From Sequoia sempervirens (taxonomy: Eukaryota > Streptophyta > Pinopsida > Cupressales > Cupressaceae), in assembly GCA_007258455.2 (NCBI GenBank), contig VDFB02296798.1, positions 28,684-92,683 of the forward strand: 64,000 nt of DNA, read 5' to 3'. The notes under the pieces were generated by a model that was not told the DNA's origin, searched no databases, and saw only the letters and a list, made by a program, of their open reading frames with translations. The position numbers and the translations under genes are program-made. Of the stretch, positions 12,170 through 23,700 are shown piece by piece (positions within the stretch are counted from its first letter, which is position 1; every line of letters starts with the position of its first letter).

Positions 12170-12863
12170 TTGAGGAGTTTCATATATGAGAAAAGAGAAG
12201 ATCCTGCTCAGTGGAGAAACATGGCTACTACTTTGGACGAAGAAGAAGATAAGGTTGATCTTGAAGCCAAAAGGCTAGTTTTACCACCTCCTGCGTGGCC
12301 CTGGCTTACCAAGTTTATACAAGGAGGAGAACAAATCATCTCTTCAAAGAAGCAAACGTCGGAGAAGCATCTGACACAGATCCATTCTTTCAAGAGGTTC
12401 CTGAACATTTCCAAGAAGAACCTGAAGATCCCCCAACCCAACCCAACCAAAAGCAATGGGCGACAACAACAACAATCACAATGGCGATGGCCACAATTGT
12501 AGAAATCCAATATGTCCACCCCTATTGCCTTAGGATGATAACATTAGGCCATTGGCCTTGCAAGGACATCATGAACTGCCTAAAGGTTCAAGAAAGCATT
12601 TCTCGAGATTTCACGGCGACGTGGCTCAACTCCTTGATGAGCACATTTCTGCATTCACATTAGCTTGCTTCGTTTTGCATGTACCGCATGAAGATATCGC
12701 CGTACATCTCTTTGTAGAGATTCTTGAGGCAAATGTTGCCGACTGGTTTCATCATTTGGAACTAGGCATCATTACAAGCTGGGCAGTCATGAGCGAGAAG
12801 TTCTTGGCCAGATTCAAGCTTACAAAAGATATCCATTGGCTATTTGCTCAACTTTCCAATTGA
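12170..12863 (+). pseudogene. Tat-like gag fragment
   Basis: Frames 12170-12502, 12295-12663 and 12552-12863 tile one gag polypeptide broken by frameshifts. The 12552-12863 frame carries the retrotransposon-gag core: FHGDVAQLLDEHISAF, then a segment ending ADWFHHLELGIITSW and an FLARFK-like helix. After the stop at 12861 the homology continues in frame to about 12990 (REFVARFNRL-like). Confidence 0.7.
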
Positions 12864-13007
12864 AAGATAGAGTCAAACGAACCTATGAGAGAGTTTGTGG
12901 CAAGGTTTAACCGCCTGGTCATACGTCTTTCTCATACGCTTGATCCATCATCAGAGATTTTGTTGAGCAGCTTCATCAACACTCTTCCATCATAAATAAC
13001 ATTTTTC

Positions 13008-13861
13008 TTGAAATCAGCTCATGAAACAAAATTACCAATTGCACAAGAAAGAGCTATTGAGATTGAGGACAACATGATCACATCTGAGAAGATGAAGACT
13101 GACGTTATTAGGCCCCTTGTTCAAGCATCGGCAGATCCATATGTACAAAAGGTAGCTAATGAGGTGACTATCCGCAAAAGACAGTCACCTAATCAAGGGC
13201 AGCAAGCATTGCCCGCACCACCACCATATCAACCTTAACAACCATACCAGCTGAAGAGGAACAACTTTCAACCTTTCAAGAACTACAAGCTGAGATTTCT
13301 AGGACCTCCACCAAGACAATCAGTAGAGGCTGAGAAATCTACTGTGTTTTGCTCCTTCCATGAGATTGATGCACACATCAGTTCCATGTGTCCTGAGAAT
13401 TTGAGGATGAATCAAATCATGGGATACATTGAAGCTGCACCAAGTTTGAGTTTTGTACCTTCACCAAGTTCGAACATTGTCTTACCACAAAGGACAACTT
13501 CCACAAAGGACAACTTCGATGGTGACTCCGCAATGGGATACTTTGATAGTGAACTCGTAAATCAAGAAGAAGAAGAAGCATACCATTAGTATTCTCTCGC
13601 GGTAAAAATCACGAGAATTTTTCAACACTTGTGTTCACACGTGCTCAACACTTCAAGGCACAAAAGGAAGAAAAGGATAGACGAAAATCAAAAGAAAAGG
13701 ATAAAGAAGTGCCTTCCACTTCTAATCCAAAGCCTTCACATGAGAATCCTAAAGCAGTTGCTCAAGATCCATCTTCCACAAACATTGACATTGTGGATTC
13801 CATGATGAAGATGAAGGTACAAATCTCTCAACTGGAATATTTTCAAGACCATCCAGAATAG
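13008..13861 (+). pseudogene. Gag C-terminal / linker fragments
   Basis: Three short frames (13008-13238, 13344-13589, 13631-13861) encode hydrophilic, Pro/Gln- and Lys-rich sequence between gag and protease. The 13344 frame has FCSFHEIDAHISSMC, possibly a decayed zinc-knuckle-like region. Low-complexity charged stretches dominate the last frame. Confidence 0.45.
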
Positions 13862-13959
13862 CTGGATTGGATTCTCAAGGTTGTAAAGAAGCAGTTGGCA
13901 TTCAACCCACATTGCTTGAGTCATCCATACTAGTGGAAGAGAAGCGAAAGCCTTTCTAT

Positions 13960-14478
13960 ATATCTTTGTATATAGGAGGATTCAAACTCAACAATTGCAT
14001 AATAGACTTAGGAGCCTCGAACAATGTCATGCCTTTATAGGTCATGAACGCATTGGGACTTTCGTGCACCAAGACTCATGACAAGTGTTATTCACTTGAA
14101 TCTAAGTCAGTGTTGCTGGTCAGCCAATTAAAAGACGCACAAGTAAGGCTAGCATCTTGTCCAGAAAAGAAAATCATGATGACCATTCTAGTAGCTGATA
14201 TTCCAACCAGCTATGGGATATTGCTGAGTAGAAGCTTCTGCAAGGATCTCAGAGGAGAAATTCAATTGGATTGGTTGTTCGCGACAATTCCGTTGAAGAA
14301 ATGCAATTTCAAGTTGGAGCCAAAGGCAAAATCTAGATTCATGGTGGTGAAATCCCAAGATCTCGAAGCGCAAGTGCTGTATCAAGAAACAGGTCTTGGA
14401 ACTTATGCCATGTTGTTCAAAGTAACTGAAGAAAGACAAACAGTTGCATGTTCTACAAACACATCAAAAGAAGATTGA
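13960..14478 (+). pseudogene. Tat-like aspartic protease fragment
   Basis: At about 13975-14037 the frame reads GGFKLNNCIIDLGASNNVMPL, where DLGAS corresponds to the retropepsin D-T/S-G-A active-site loop; the second residue is Leu and a stop follows. The downstream frame 14044-14478 contains the SYGILLSRSFCKDLRGEIQLD block typical of the C-terminal part of Ty3/gypsy proteases. Confidence 0.65.
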
Positions 14479-14481
14479 AAG

Positions 14482-14900
14482 ATGTGGACTATGCAGTTTG
14501 ATGGAAGTTGCTCGACATCAGGTTCAGAAGTGAGAGTTATCATAATCTCTCCCGAGGGTTGTTTATACCCATTTGCGTACCACTTGTAGTTTGAATGCAC
14601 AAACAATACGACGGAGTATGAGGCGCTCAGACTAGGTCTCAAAAATGCAAGGGATATGGGTATTAAATTACTCAACGTCGAAGGTGATGTAGAACTGATT
14701 ATCAAGTAGATCAGAGATTGTTTGCAAGTAAGATAAAATCGCCTTTGGTCTTATAGAAAAATGTTGTGGAATGCTATCGACTGGTTCGAAGCATTCGACA
14801 TAAAGTTCATTCCACGCAAGCACAATTGCAGAGTAGATGCCCTTGCAGTATCAACAACTCTCTTCATGCCCCATTCAAACATTCGTCAAAATGCTTTCGC
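14482..14900 (+). pseudogene. RNase H domain located upstream of RT
   Basis: The frame opens with MWTMQFDGSCSTSGS (first acidic residue at about 14491), followed by NNTTEYEALRLGL (about 14600-14640) and VEGDVELII (about 14680). This D-E-D pattern fits an RNase H of the archaeal-like type known as a second RNase H in plant Tat elements. In-frame stops occur near 14588, 14707 and 14734. The next frame (14761-15213) continues with a PRKHNCRVDALAVST block. Confidence 0.65.
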
Positions 14901-15213
14901 TATTGAGCCCGTATACAGGTCAGCTGTTCCCGACAATTGCGGCAATTGGCAAGTCTTCAATGATGATGATCACATCGAACAATTCCTCGGCATGGAGGAC
15001 AATTACAACGAACTATTCTTTGTAGGTAGTGCTTCTCCCTTTAGAGAATCCATAGCAGAAGATTTTGAAGCAACAAAATTGAGCATCGTTGAATTGAGAG
15101 GCAATAATATTCCCAAGGGTCTAGTATCCTTGGAGGATACATTTGATAGAAACGATAGACACGTCCAAGATCAGAGGAACTCAACTAATAAAAACTCCGT
15201 AGAATATTTTTAA

Positions 15214-15470
15214 GTGAACATTGGTACTGAAGACGAGCCTCAACTTGTTAATTTGGGCAAGTGTTGTACTACAGAGGAAAGCGAAAGTTTCATCTTCTTA
15301 TTCAAATAATATAGAGATGTGTTTGCCTGGTCATTTGAAGATCTTAAAGTCTTCACGTCTAGAGAATTGCCTCACACAATTCCACTCAAGCTTGATGTCA
15401 AGCCATTCAAACAGAAGCAAAGACACTACAATCCGCGTATCCAAGATACATGTGCCTATGGAAGGGACTT
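15214..15470 (+). pseudogene. Start of a reverse transcriptase domain, truncated
   Basis: The + strand encodes YRDVFAWSFEDLKVF (about 15309) and then LPHTIPLKLDVKPFKQKQR (about 15367), the standard run-in to a Ty3/gypsy RT. Homology ends near 15450 before any YxDD-type motif. Confidence 0.6.
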
Positions 15471-15479
15471 GATTGGATC

Positions 15480-16250
15480 CTTTTTAAACTTTATTTACTC
15501 TCATATAAGCACAAACTTCATGTTCTCGCTCACATGTGATGGTGGAAATTGGAACTTGGAATTTACTTCTTTTAGTTGTGCACCTTTGTTTATTTTTCTC
15601 TATCACTAAGGCATATACCTCAATATGCATTCTCTTTGTACAAGTTTGAAAATCAAAACCTCTCACAAAGGTGTGCAGCTCACACTACATCTTAGCTTTG
15701 ATTCTGCTTTACTTCAGGTGTGCACTTCTACATAGAAAATAACCTTGAAATTTCCTCTATATCAATGCAAACTTGTCAATGGTATTCATACCTTGACTTT
15801 GCATTTCCTTTAGGTGTACCCCTTATAACTGATTTCGACACTTCTATTTTGGCCCCATGAGGTGTGCTCCTTAGAATTACACTTTAGAAACTATTCAATT
15901 TGAAACTAGGCATACTTCACTTAGGTGCACACTTATGAATTTAACTTAGATTTCATTTTTCCCCCTCATAGGTGCAAGCCTGTGTACTATACTTCAGCTT
16001 TTGATAATCTTCAATGCAGGGGTGCACTTGACAACTGTGCTTTGCAGATTTCATGATTTTGAAGGTCTGATTGCCAAAGGAGTGCACCTTACAAGCATCT
16101 TTCTGTTTGCTTTATTCATGCACACCCTTCATAAGGTTTTAGCTTCCTTTAACTTGAAACATGCTTACCTTCTATTAGGTGCATATTTGTACACCTGCCT
16201 GAGCAAATTTCTTCAGCAGCAACCTCTCCTTCACCATGACGAGTGATTTG
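15480..16250. repeat. Interspersed GGTGTGCACCTT words, copy 1
   Basis: A word close to AGGTGTGCACCTT recurs about every 40-90 bp (near 15580, 15670, 15716, 15811, 15860, 15930, 15971, 16019, 16080, 16122 and 16178), separated by T-rich spacers. There is no coding potential. The same arrangement appears at 25750-26120, again just after a decayed retroelement ORF. Confidence 0.6.
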
Positions 16251-17633
16251 AAAATCTTAGTTCCATAATCTTGTGAAGATAAAAACAGAACAACAAAGAT
16301 GGAAACAACATGACCTGCTCTTGAGAAAATGATAGATTTTAGCTTGAAGCTTGACACTATGAAAATTTCATGTGTACAACAATGTGTTCCTAGAATTCTT
16401 ACGCAAGGAATACAGTTTGGTTTTTAATTTCAACACCAAAGCAACTAGAATGCTCCCTGTTTTTGTAAAGCAGTTTATTCTTCACACTGATCTTATGAAG
16501 TGTAAATGGCATGCTAAATAAAGATGTTGTTTACCAGAAGCTCTCTGTGTAATATCTTGTGTACATTCCCCTCTATGATGCTCTTTATGCAATTTTCTGC
16601 TCGCTTTCTTCAAATATGGAGTTATGCATTCTACCCACATTCACTACAGTGCATTCATCTCTATTTCTTTTCTTGTATAAACAAATACGCCATTACTCTA
16701 TGAATGCCATTTAAATGTGCCAATCAAAGAATGATAATGTCATCTGAATTTTTATTAGAATGATTTACAAATGCTTTCCATCGTTTGAATTGACACTTCA
16801 TGAGTTGTTTTATGGTCTTAGTGTTTTCTGAGGTCCGATTTGTAATTACACAGAAGTAAAATATCTAAATGTGGTTTTAATGTCTTTCTTTCAGTTTGTG
16901 AAGTAGATCTATTTTAAGGGAAGAACATGATGTGTGAAATGGTTGTTATTGCAGAGTTTAAGTTTTATCCTGTTCTGTTGAAGTAATATTATATAAGGAA
17001 GGCGGTTATATTGTTAGAGTGTCAATTATGCATGTCTTTTCCATCTCACAGAAATGTCAATGAAAGTGTTGATCTATGTTTCTATGAAATTTGGGCAAAT
17101 GGGTGCTAGTTGGGTATCTTTTCTTGTTGTTTCGAGTATTTATGGTGAAATGGGGCATCCCCTTAGTTGTTGTGCGATCCCTGGCTTTGCATAAAATGGA
17201 GGGGTTACATTGTGGACTGCCTTGTTATGTAGAGGTTTCTTCCTCTTTCTGGAAGAATATGAACTACTAACTAGAACCATTGTCACCTATTCTTTCAAGT
17301 TGAAGCATTTCAAGAGGAGGGGAAATGCTTTATGCCCCTTTTTTAGTATAATATAATTGATAAATATTGGGGAAAGTCCTCAGAACTTATACATAATTGT
17401 TAAAAAGTATTGGGAAGGACATCCTTATGTTGATTGAGAAGTTTTCATTACTGATTACACTTTGTCTTGCCACAAAGTTTTTCTTTCAAAGAACAGGAAT
17501 CCTTTAGTTTTCAATTATCAGTACTGATCATGTTTGAAGAAGCTAATATATTTGTTATTATATTTGAAATTTGAATTTATTGATAACTTAAAATCTTCCT
17601 TCTGATAATTTGGAACATCCTTGCTATTTGCAG
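16250..17633 (+). other. Intronic or upstream sequence without recognised features
   Basis: No coding frame, repeat or element boundary recognised. It ends in a TTGCTATTTGCAG acceptor immediately before the first visible DNAAF5 exon, so at least the 3' part is intron. Confidence 0.5.
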
Positions 17634-17732
17634 GCATATATTGAACAGTTGATTTATCCTGTGCAAAAGGATCTTAAACAATGGACTTCTAATGTTCGTC
17701 TAGGTGCTGCACGTGTGTTGTATGCGTTGCTG
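17634..17732 (+). CDS. DNAAF5: DNAAF5 exon a
   Basis: 33 codons in phase 0, starting AYIEQLIYPVQKDLKQW and ending LGAARVLYALL. Acceptor TTTGCAG, donor CTG/GTTTGT (non-consensus third base). Confidence 0.78.
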
Positions 17733-20700
17733 GTTTGTTGACAAGACATTCCTACAAATTAGTTATTTGGTCAAATGTTTCCATTATAGTGTTTTAGTGA
17801 TGCACTCTAGGTTGCAAAATTGGCAGTAGGTTACAGTAGACTTCGGATATTTCATAGACACATGTATTTTATGGAAAGGATATAATCGATGATTGTGAAA
17901 ATGATCCTTTTTATTTCTTGGATGACATTTTGTACAGCAATAGCTGCAGTCTTACTTATTTTTTTCAAATTCTAAACTTGTAGATTCTAGCAGAAGAGAG
18001 GGTGGCAGATTATCTAGACACTTTAGTGCCTTGTCTTCGCAGGTTATCTTCATTGATTTCACATACTTTTAAAATTTAAAGTAGTACTCTTAGCTGTCTC
18101 ACTTTCCTAGATCCTTTTCATAGTGATTATGCCTCAATTTATGCCCTGGATATTTGTTTGCAGTGCTGTCAGCGATGATAATTTAGCTGTTGCACAACAT
18201 GCCATCAATGCTCTACACGTTTTGGGGTACCATGTTCTGCCTGATTATTGGCTGCCACTGGTGCTAGAACAATTCCTACCTTTGCAGATGTCACAGGCAC
18301 AGGTCTGAATATACTAAATAAGGAACTACTATGATGCTACTTATCTGGGCAGTTAGATTATTGTTCTTGTTTATTATACTGCCTGGGCCATATTTGTTCT
18401 CTATTTTATGATTTATCAGTCACCTTTTCAGTGTTTTCCTTTAAAAAGATGCAATTGATTTATTTACTCTGTTGTGACTTTACCACTTGAACTTTATATC
18501 ACCCTTTAAGTAATATAAGACTTATTTTACATCATATCCAGGTGGCCAATGGGCTTGTTGTACTTGCGGGCCTACTATATGGAATGCCTAGTCATGCCAT
18601 GAAGGAAAGCACCGTTATGAAGGTGGGTTATCTTTACATCTCTATATTGTTTATGGCATTGACTGCAAATGATTTACCTTCTATTGTTTATCCTAATGTA
18701 ATATTTTGTGTCTGTATTGCACTTATAGCAACCAAAAAATCAAAGAAAGAAACAACAGATTTTCGGCACTTTTTGTTTAGTCCAACTAAGAATACCACTT
18801 TTACTGGTGGTATGCCAATACATTTATTTTTGAGGTATGCTCAAAGTTTAGTCCATCTGCTTCAACCTAATCCTTCAGTCACATCTTACCATCATACGAG
18901 CCCTATATTTTTCCCTTTATGTTGAAAAGACAAGAAAATGGAAAAGGAAAGTGTAGAATAAGTTAAATTCATTAGTGATAAAATTGAATAGAAGATTATA
19001 AGAAACTCTACAATAGAAAGAAAGAAAAAGAAGAAATTAAATTAATTCCCACAAATTACCAAAAGGAGGTTAATGGGACTCAAAATGTAAAATATGTTTT
19101 AAGAGAGAAATACAAGGGTAAAATGACCCTAGGTTATAAAATGTAACCAAACACAAGTGGGAGATGAACAAAGCAAGGGGTGTAAACTGGAAGTGGGCAA
19201 ACCTTGATGTGTAAGATGTAGTGCATTATTAGTAGATTTATGAGGGAAGTACCTTGAAAGAAAGATGGAGTGAACAGAAAATAATTGGAGTGCAAGCTGG
19301 AAATCATGAAAGAAGATCAATGCCAACATTCATGTTTTCAGTAAGGATTGAACTTGCAGAATCAACAAAATTGCCTTCCATAACCAGCAAAGGGGCCAAG
19401 TAGGATTTGAGAATGAACATAGAGGAATGTCCAAGGCTGATGGTCATGGGGCGAAGCTGGAAAATACTTGAAGTTGAGAACTACCTCTAGAGACTTTCCT
19501 AACATCCAAGGCCAATGAATCTTTTGGACCTTGTTCGGACTTGCAAAATTTTAGGGTTTATATGAATAATTTTGATTATTTCTTGCCTTAAAACTTTGGT
19601 GCTAAAATTGCTTTTACAGCCATGTCACTTTATTTTATTTTTGCTCGGTGACTTGCTCACCCCGTTCTTGTTTCCTTAAGTTATCCTCACGAGTCCTTAT
19701 GATTGTTCATTGATTGGCCCCTTTTCCTATTAACCGATAGTAGCCAATTAACATGCGTGCTATTAAAATGACTTAAGTTACTTCTATTGTGTGTTGGTTG
19801 GTGCTCCCCACTTTGTTCCTTGTTGGCACCACATGTCTCTTTCTTATTGCATTGCCCGTTTCGTTATGCATCATGTGTTCTTATTTTGTGTGATCGTTGT
19901 AGTTGCAACCACGTGCTCTATTGCCATGTGTCACTGTTAGTGCTTGGTTACGCATCAACTATATGACACGATGGTCCTAAATGGCTGCTCCTCATTTGTG
20001 TCGCACCGTTTTTGTCCATCGCACATGCTTAAAGTTCTAAATGGTTGAAACCACGATGCCACGATATTGCGACACATGTCTGTCATATCGTGGGCCTGGT
20101 CTTTCTCTTTGCTTCTTTGAAGTAGCCGTGTGTTGAGTCATCTCCATGCGATATTTTATTACGTGTCCACTCCATATCGCGGGATGTTAAAGGAAGTGCC
20201 CATTGAGGTTGCAACAATGTAGAATTGTGACACCTGTCCTTGTCAATGCCATAAAGGTCTAAGTGTCCATTTTTGCCATCTATTTGTCAAATCCTCATTG
20301 GTCCGAATTCTTGGCATCATGCAGTTTTATTTAAAGAATGTTTGAATAAAACAAAAGGTTGTGACCATCATGGATCTTGCCCGTGCCATCCAAAGATCAA
20401 AGGCTAATATTCAAAGCGAGAAACAGCTAGCTGTGAACACTCTGTTCACATGTATGAGCATTAATGGGAAAATTGATTGATAACTGTTGGATTTTCCTTG
20501 ATTTTTTCATCAAAAGGAATTCATATGAGTTTGTTGGCATCTCATAATTCAGCTAAGGTGAAGAATTTGTACAATTCAAAGCTTTCCAGTGTCTTAGAAG
20601 TGAAATTAGGTTCCAAGCGTTCCACATGTAAGTCATAGAAATCTCACCCTAATTTACAAAATTGTGGCTTAAATTGAACGTTCTAGCATTGTCAGGGTTT

Positions 20701-23700
20701 TGTTACTGTGTTGAATGAAAAATCTAGGGTCTTACTTGTCCTATTTTTCAGAAGCCTAGCCATTTTCCAAAACCCTAGATTTTCTAAAAAACCCTACACG
20801 ATGAGTCAAACTAGTGCCCAACCCGTAAAGTCAAGAAGGGGTTTGGATGAAGACTTAATGATTCAACTCCTAGGGTCTTCACAAAAGGCAATGCATGCTC
20901 AAGGGTTTGGCATTTTAACAGACAAGTTGATAGATAATGTTAGAGATTGCTGGGATGCTACTATGTCTAGTATTGGGTGGTCACTTTTTGAGCATTGGTA
21001 TAAGAGGAAATATTCCAAAATTCCCGTTTCTGATGTCAGGAAAGACCTTGGGAAATTAATATTTCCAAAGGTATTTGTAGATGTGGATTACATCAAAATT
21101 GTTGTACATAGGTATGATGCTAATGCTAGAGCCATTATAGCTAGTAATGGTGGTGGATTGATCAGAATTGATAAAGAATATATATTAGAGGCTTTTTGTC
21201 TAAACTTAGCAGCAAACAAGCCCATAGACTTCAATGCCTTAGCTAAGGAGTATCACAATGATAAAAACAATTATAGAGTGAATTGGCTCCCAATTCATAG
21301 AATGTTTTGTAAATCAAATTTTGAGATACCTAGGAGCTACTTCTGACATATTGCCTAAGGAAATCATGGATGTTATGAGGCCAAACGGTAGGGTACCTGA
21401 ATCGGGGATCCAACGTAATTGGGGAGATTGGTATCTCGATTCTAACACCACTATAATAAGGATATGTGGGTCTCTAGTCAGACCCCATATTTTTCCAAGA
21501 ACTGTACCTAAAAGATTGGTCTATTTGGAAATGATTTGGCAACTAAATGAATCTGAAAAGATTCATTTGAGGAATCACAAGAAGGGATCCTTCTTCCCTA
21601 CTTCTATCAAATTCTTAGATTTCATCATCACCAGCAAGGAGGGGTTAGAGGCATTATACCCCACAATGTAGGCTTACAAGATGGACCTAGAGGGCTTCAT
21701 CAACCAAATCAGAATAGGTGCCAAAAGGTCAATTTTTTATCACAAAGTTTTGTATGAGGTGGATGTTTTGAGAAATTGCCTATTTGACAAAGAATTGAAG
21801 GCAAGAAAAGAAAAATGGGATACGGTGATGAAAGGTGAGGAGCAGAAAAGAAAGAAAGCCGTAATTATCCAAGAGATATCATGATATTGAGGACCCTATT
21901 GACAAAATTAGGGCTATAATGGATAATGTTGAAACTTTTGCTTGCAAGCCTTCAGTCATACCAGAGAAGAAACTAGAAGAAAGGCCACAACATGAGGAGG
22001 ACCCAGAGAAAATTGCAGAGATCTATAGGCCAAGGGAAAAGGCCAAAATGCCCATGGCAGCTCAACAAATGCAGGAGGAACTTGCGAGATCAAGTGCACC
22101 TTCTCCTAAGCAACCAAAAAAAAAATATAAAAGTTGTGCAACCATTAGTTGCATACTCTGCTGACATACCAAAATCAGAGGAGATTGGGAAAATGTAATT
22201 GGAGAAGAAGAGGTAAATCAGATTATCCCATCACCTCAGAGAGTGCAGATTCTGGATATACCTATGGACAGATTGACCATTAATGATAGAGGTAGAGAGC
22301 ACGAGACAAATGACATTAGAGCCTTGGCATGTACCTAATTCATGTCTGATAATCAATTCATCAAATCTAAAGCATTCAAGGACTACTTGATAAGATTGAA
22401 AAGAGAAGAATTCCAAAGCAAATTACACAAGGCCAAAGGAGAGGCAAGCCCATCCCAGATGGAGGGAATCACAAAACAAATCATGCTAGAGGTGGATCTT
22501 GGAATTGCAAACACCACTCTAGATGAGGGAAGAAAGATTGTCCAAGATAATGGTTTGCTCTTACACCCTGAATGGGATATTGCTTTGGCAATAGCATTGG
22601 ATACTATCAAAAGACAGGATTAGGAAGCCTTCTTTACAGAGGAACAAGTAGAACAAGCTTATTTTGGTTCTTGTTTTAGCACAAGGTATGAAACTCTGGC
22701 TATTTGGGTCATGGCTCCAGCAACCAACAAGCCACAAGTAGCAGGGAAAATAAGGGACTTGACTGGGAGCATGATTGTCAAAAGATTATTTGACACCTCT
22801 GCTCCTCAAGATGCTTCCCTTGCTGCTACTTTGTTCAGTGAGGCTGCTACTAAAAAATTGCAAGCTGATTATAAAAAATTACAGGCAGAACATTTGAGGC
22901 TAATGCAAGAATATAATAAGATACAATCCCTGCTGGATTCCCCTCATGTTGCTGATACTCCTAGTGTCACCACCCCATAGAGCTGAACAGGTGTACCAGT
23001 GCAGGACAAGGATGCTTTGTCCTTAAATATTAAGGAGCTGGATGAACAATTAAAAGAAGCAAAAGAGGACAGAATAAAGTGGGTGATTGACATGGTAGAT
23101 GACCTCATTGGTCATAGATTGTCCAAAATTGTTAATAGATTTGAGGAACTTGGGAGGGGTACAACAATTTAAAGAATGCATATATTAGATACTTGCAGCA
23201 TCAAGACATCTTGAAGGACATTTTAAGCAAGTGGATTCCCAAGGTACCATCAATTCAACAGGTCTACAAGTGCTCTAGATTTGACCCAAATGTCGTAGAG
23301 GGGTTTGTGGGTACAAATGTAGTTGCTAATCTACTATGAGAAATTGTGTCCTATCAACCAAAACTAGACCAACAACTCAAGGGTAAATTGACGATGTTGG
23401 AGAACATTAAGAAGCGGATTATGCCAAACATCTTTGTAATGTCCCCATTTTGGCCATACACTCTTCTTTTGGATTTAGCCTATTTCCATAAATCCGTAGG
23501 CTAAGTTGAAGTATAAAACTAGGGTTTCCTCTTTCAGATACTGCTCAGTTGGCGTTCAGAGGATGTTGTGCAGACTTACTATTTATAGCAGTTTGCTATT
23601 TTTAGCAAGTCTATCTTTTGGCAGTATCTATCTAGTAGCAATTCAATCCTTTGCAGTTCAGTGTTCAGTTTGGCTTTCGATGGTTTTGAAGTTAACTTAC

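Larger units (their letters stand above)
11991..15470 (+). mobile_element. Truncated Tat-like Ty3/gypsy retroelement
   Basis: It begins with a leader-like motif containing GTGCCCATCGTGGGGCAC (11994-12011), resembling the GCCCACCGTGGGGC sequence I recall just inside the LTRs of Tat/RIRE2-type elements. It then holds decayed gag, protease and RNase H frames and the first part of an RT-like domain, in that order. Homology stops abruptly near 15450, inside RT; the rest of pol and the 3' end are absent. Many stops and frame changes mark it as old. It sits upstream of the first visible DNAAF5 exon, probably within an intron. Confidence 0.65.

Noticed and set aside
18540..18925. 127-aa ORF starting in exon d
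   Set aside because: Only the first 27 codons match the HEAT-repeat family; a GT donor at 18623 ends the exon and the rest is read-through of the intron.
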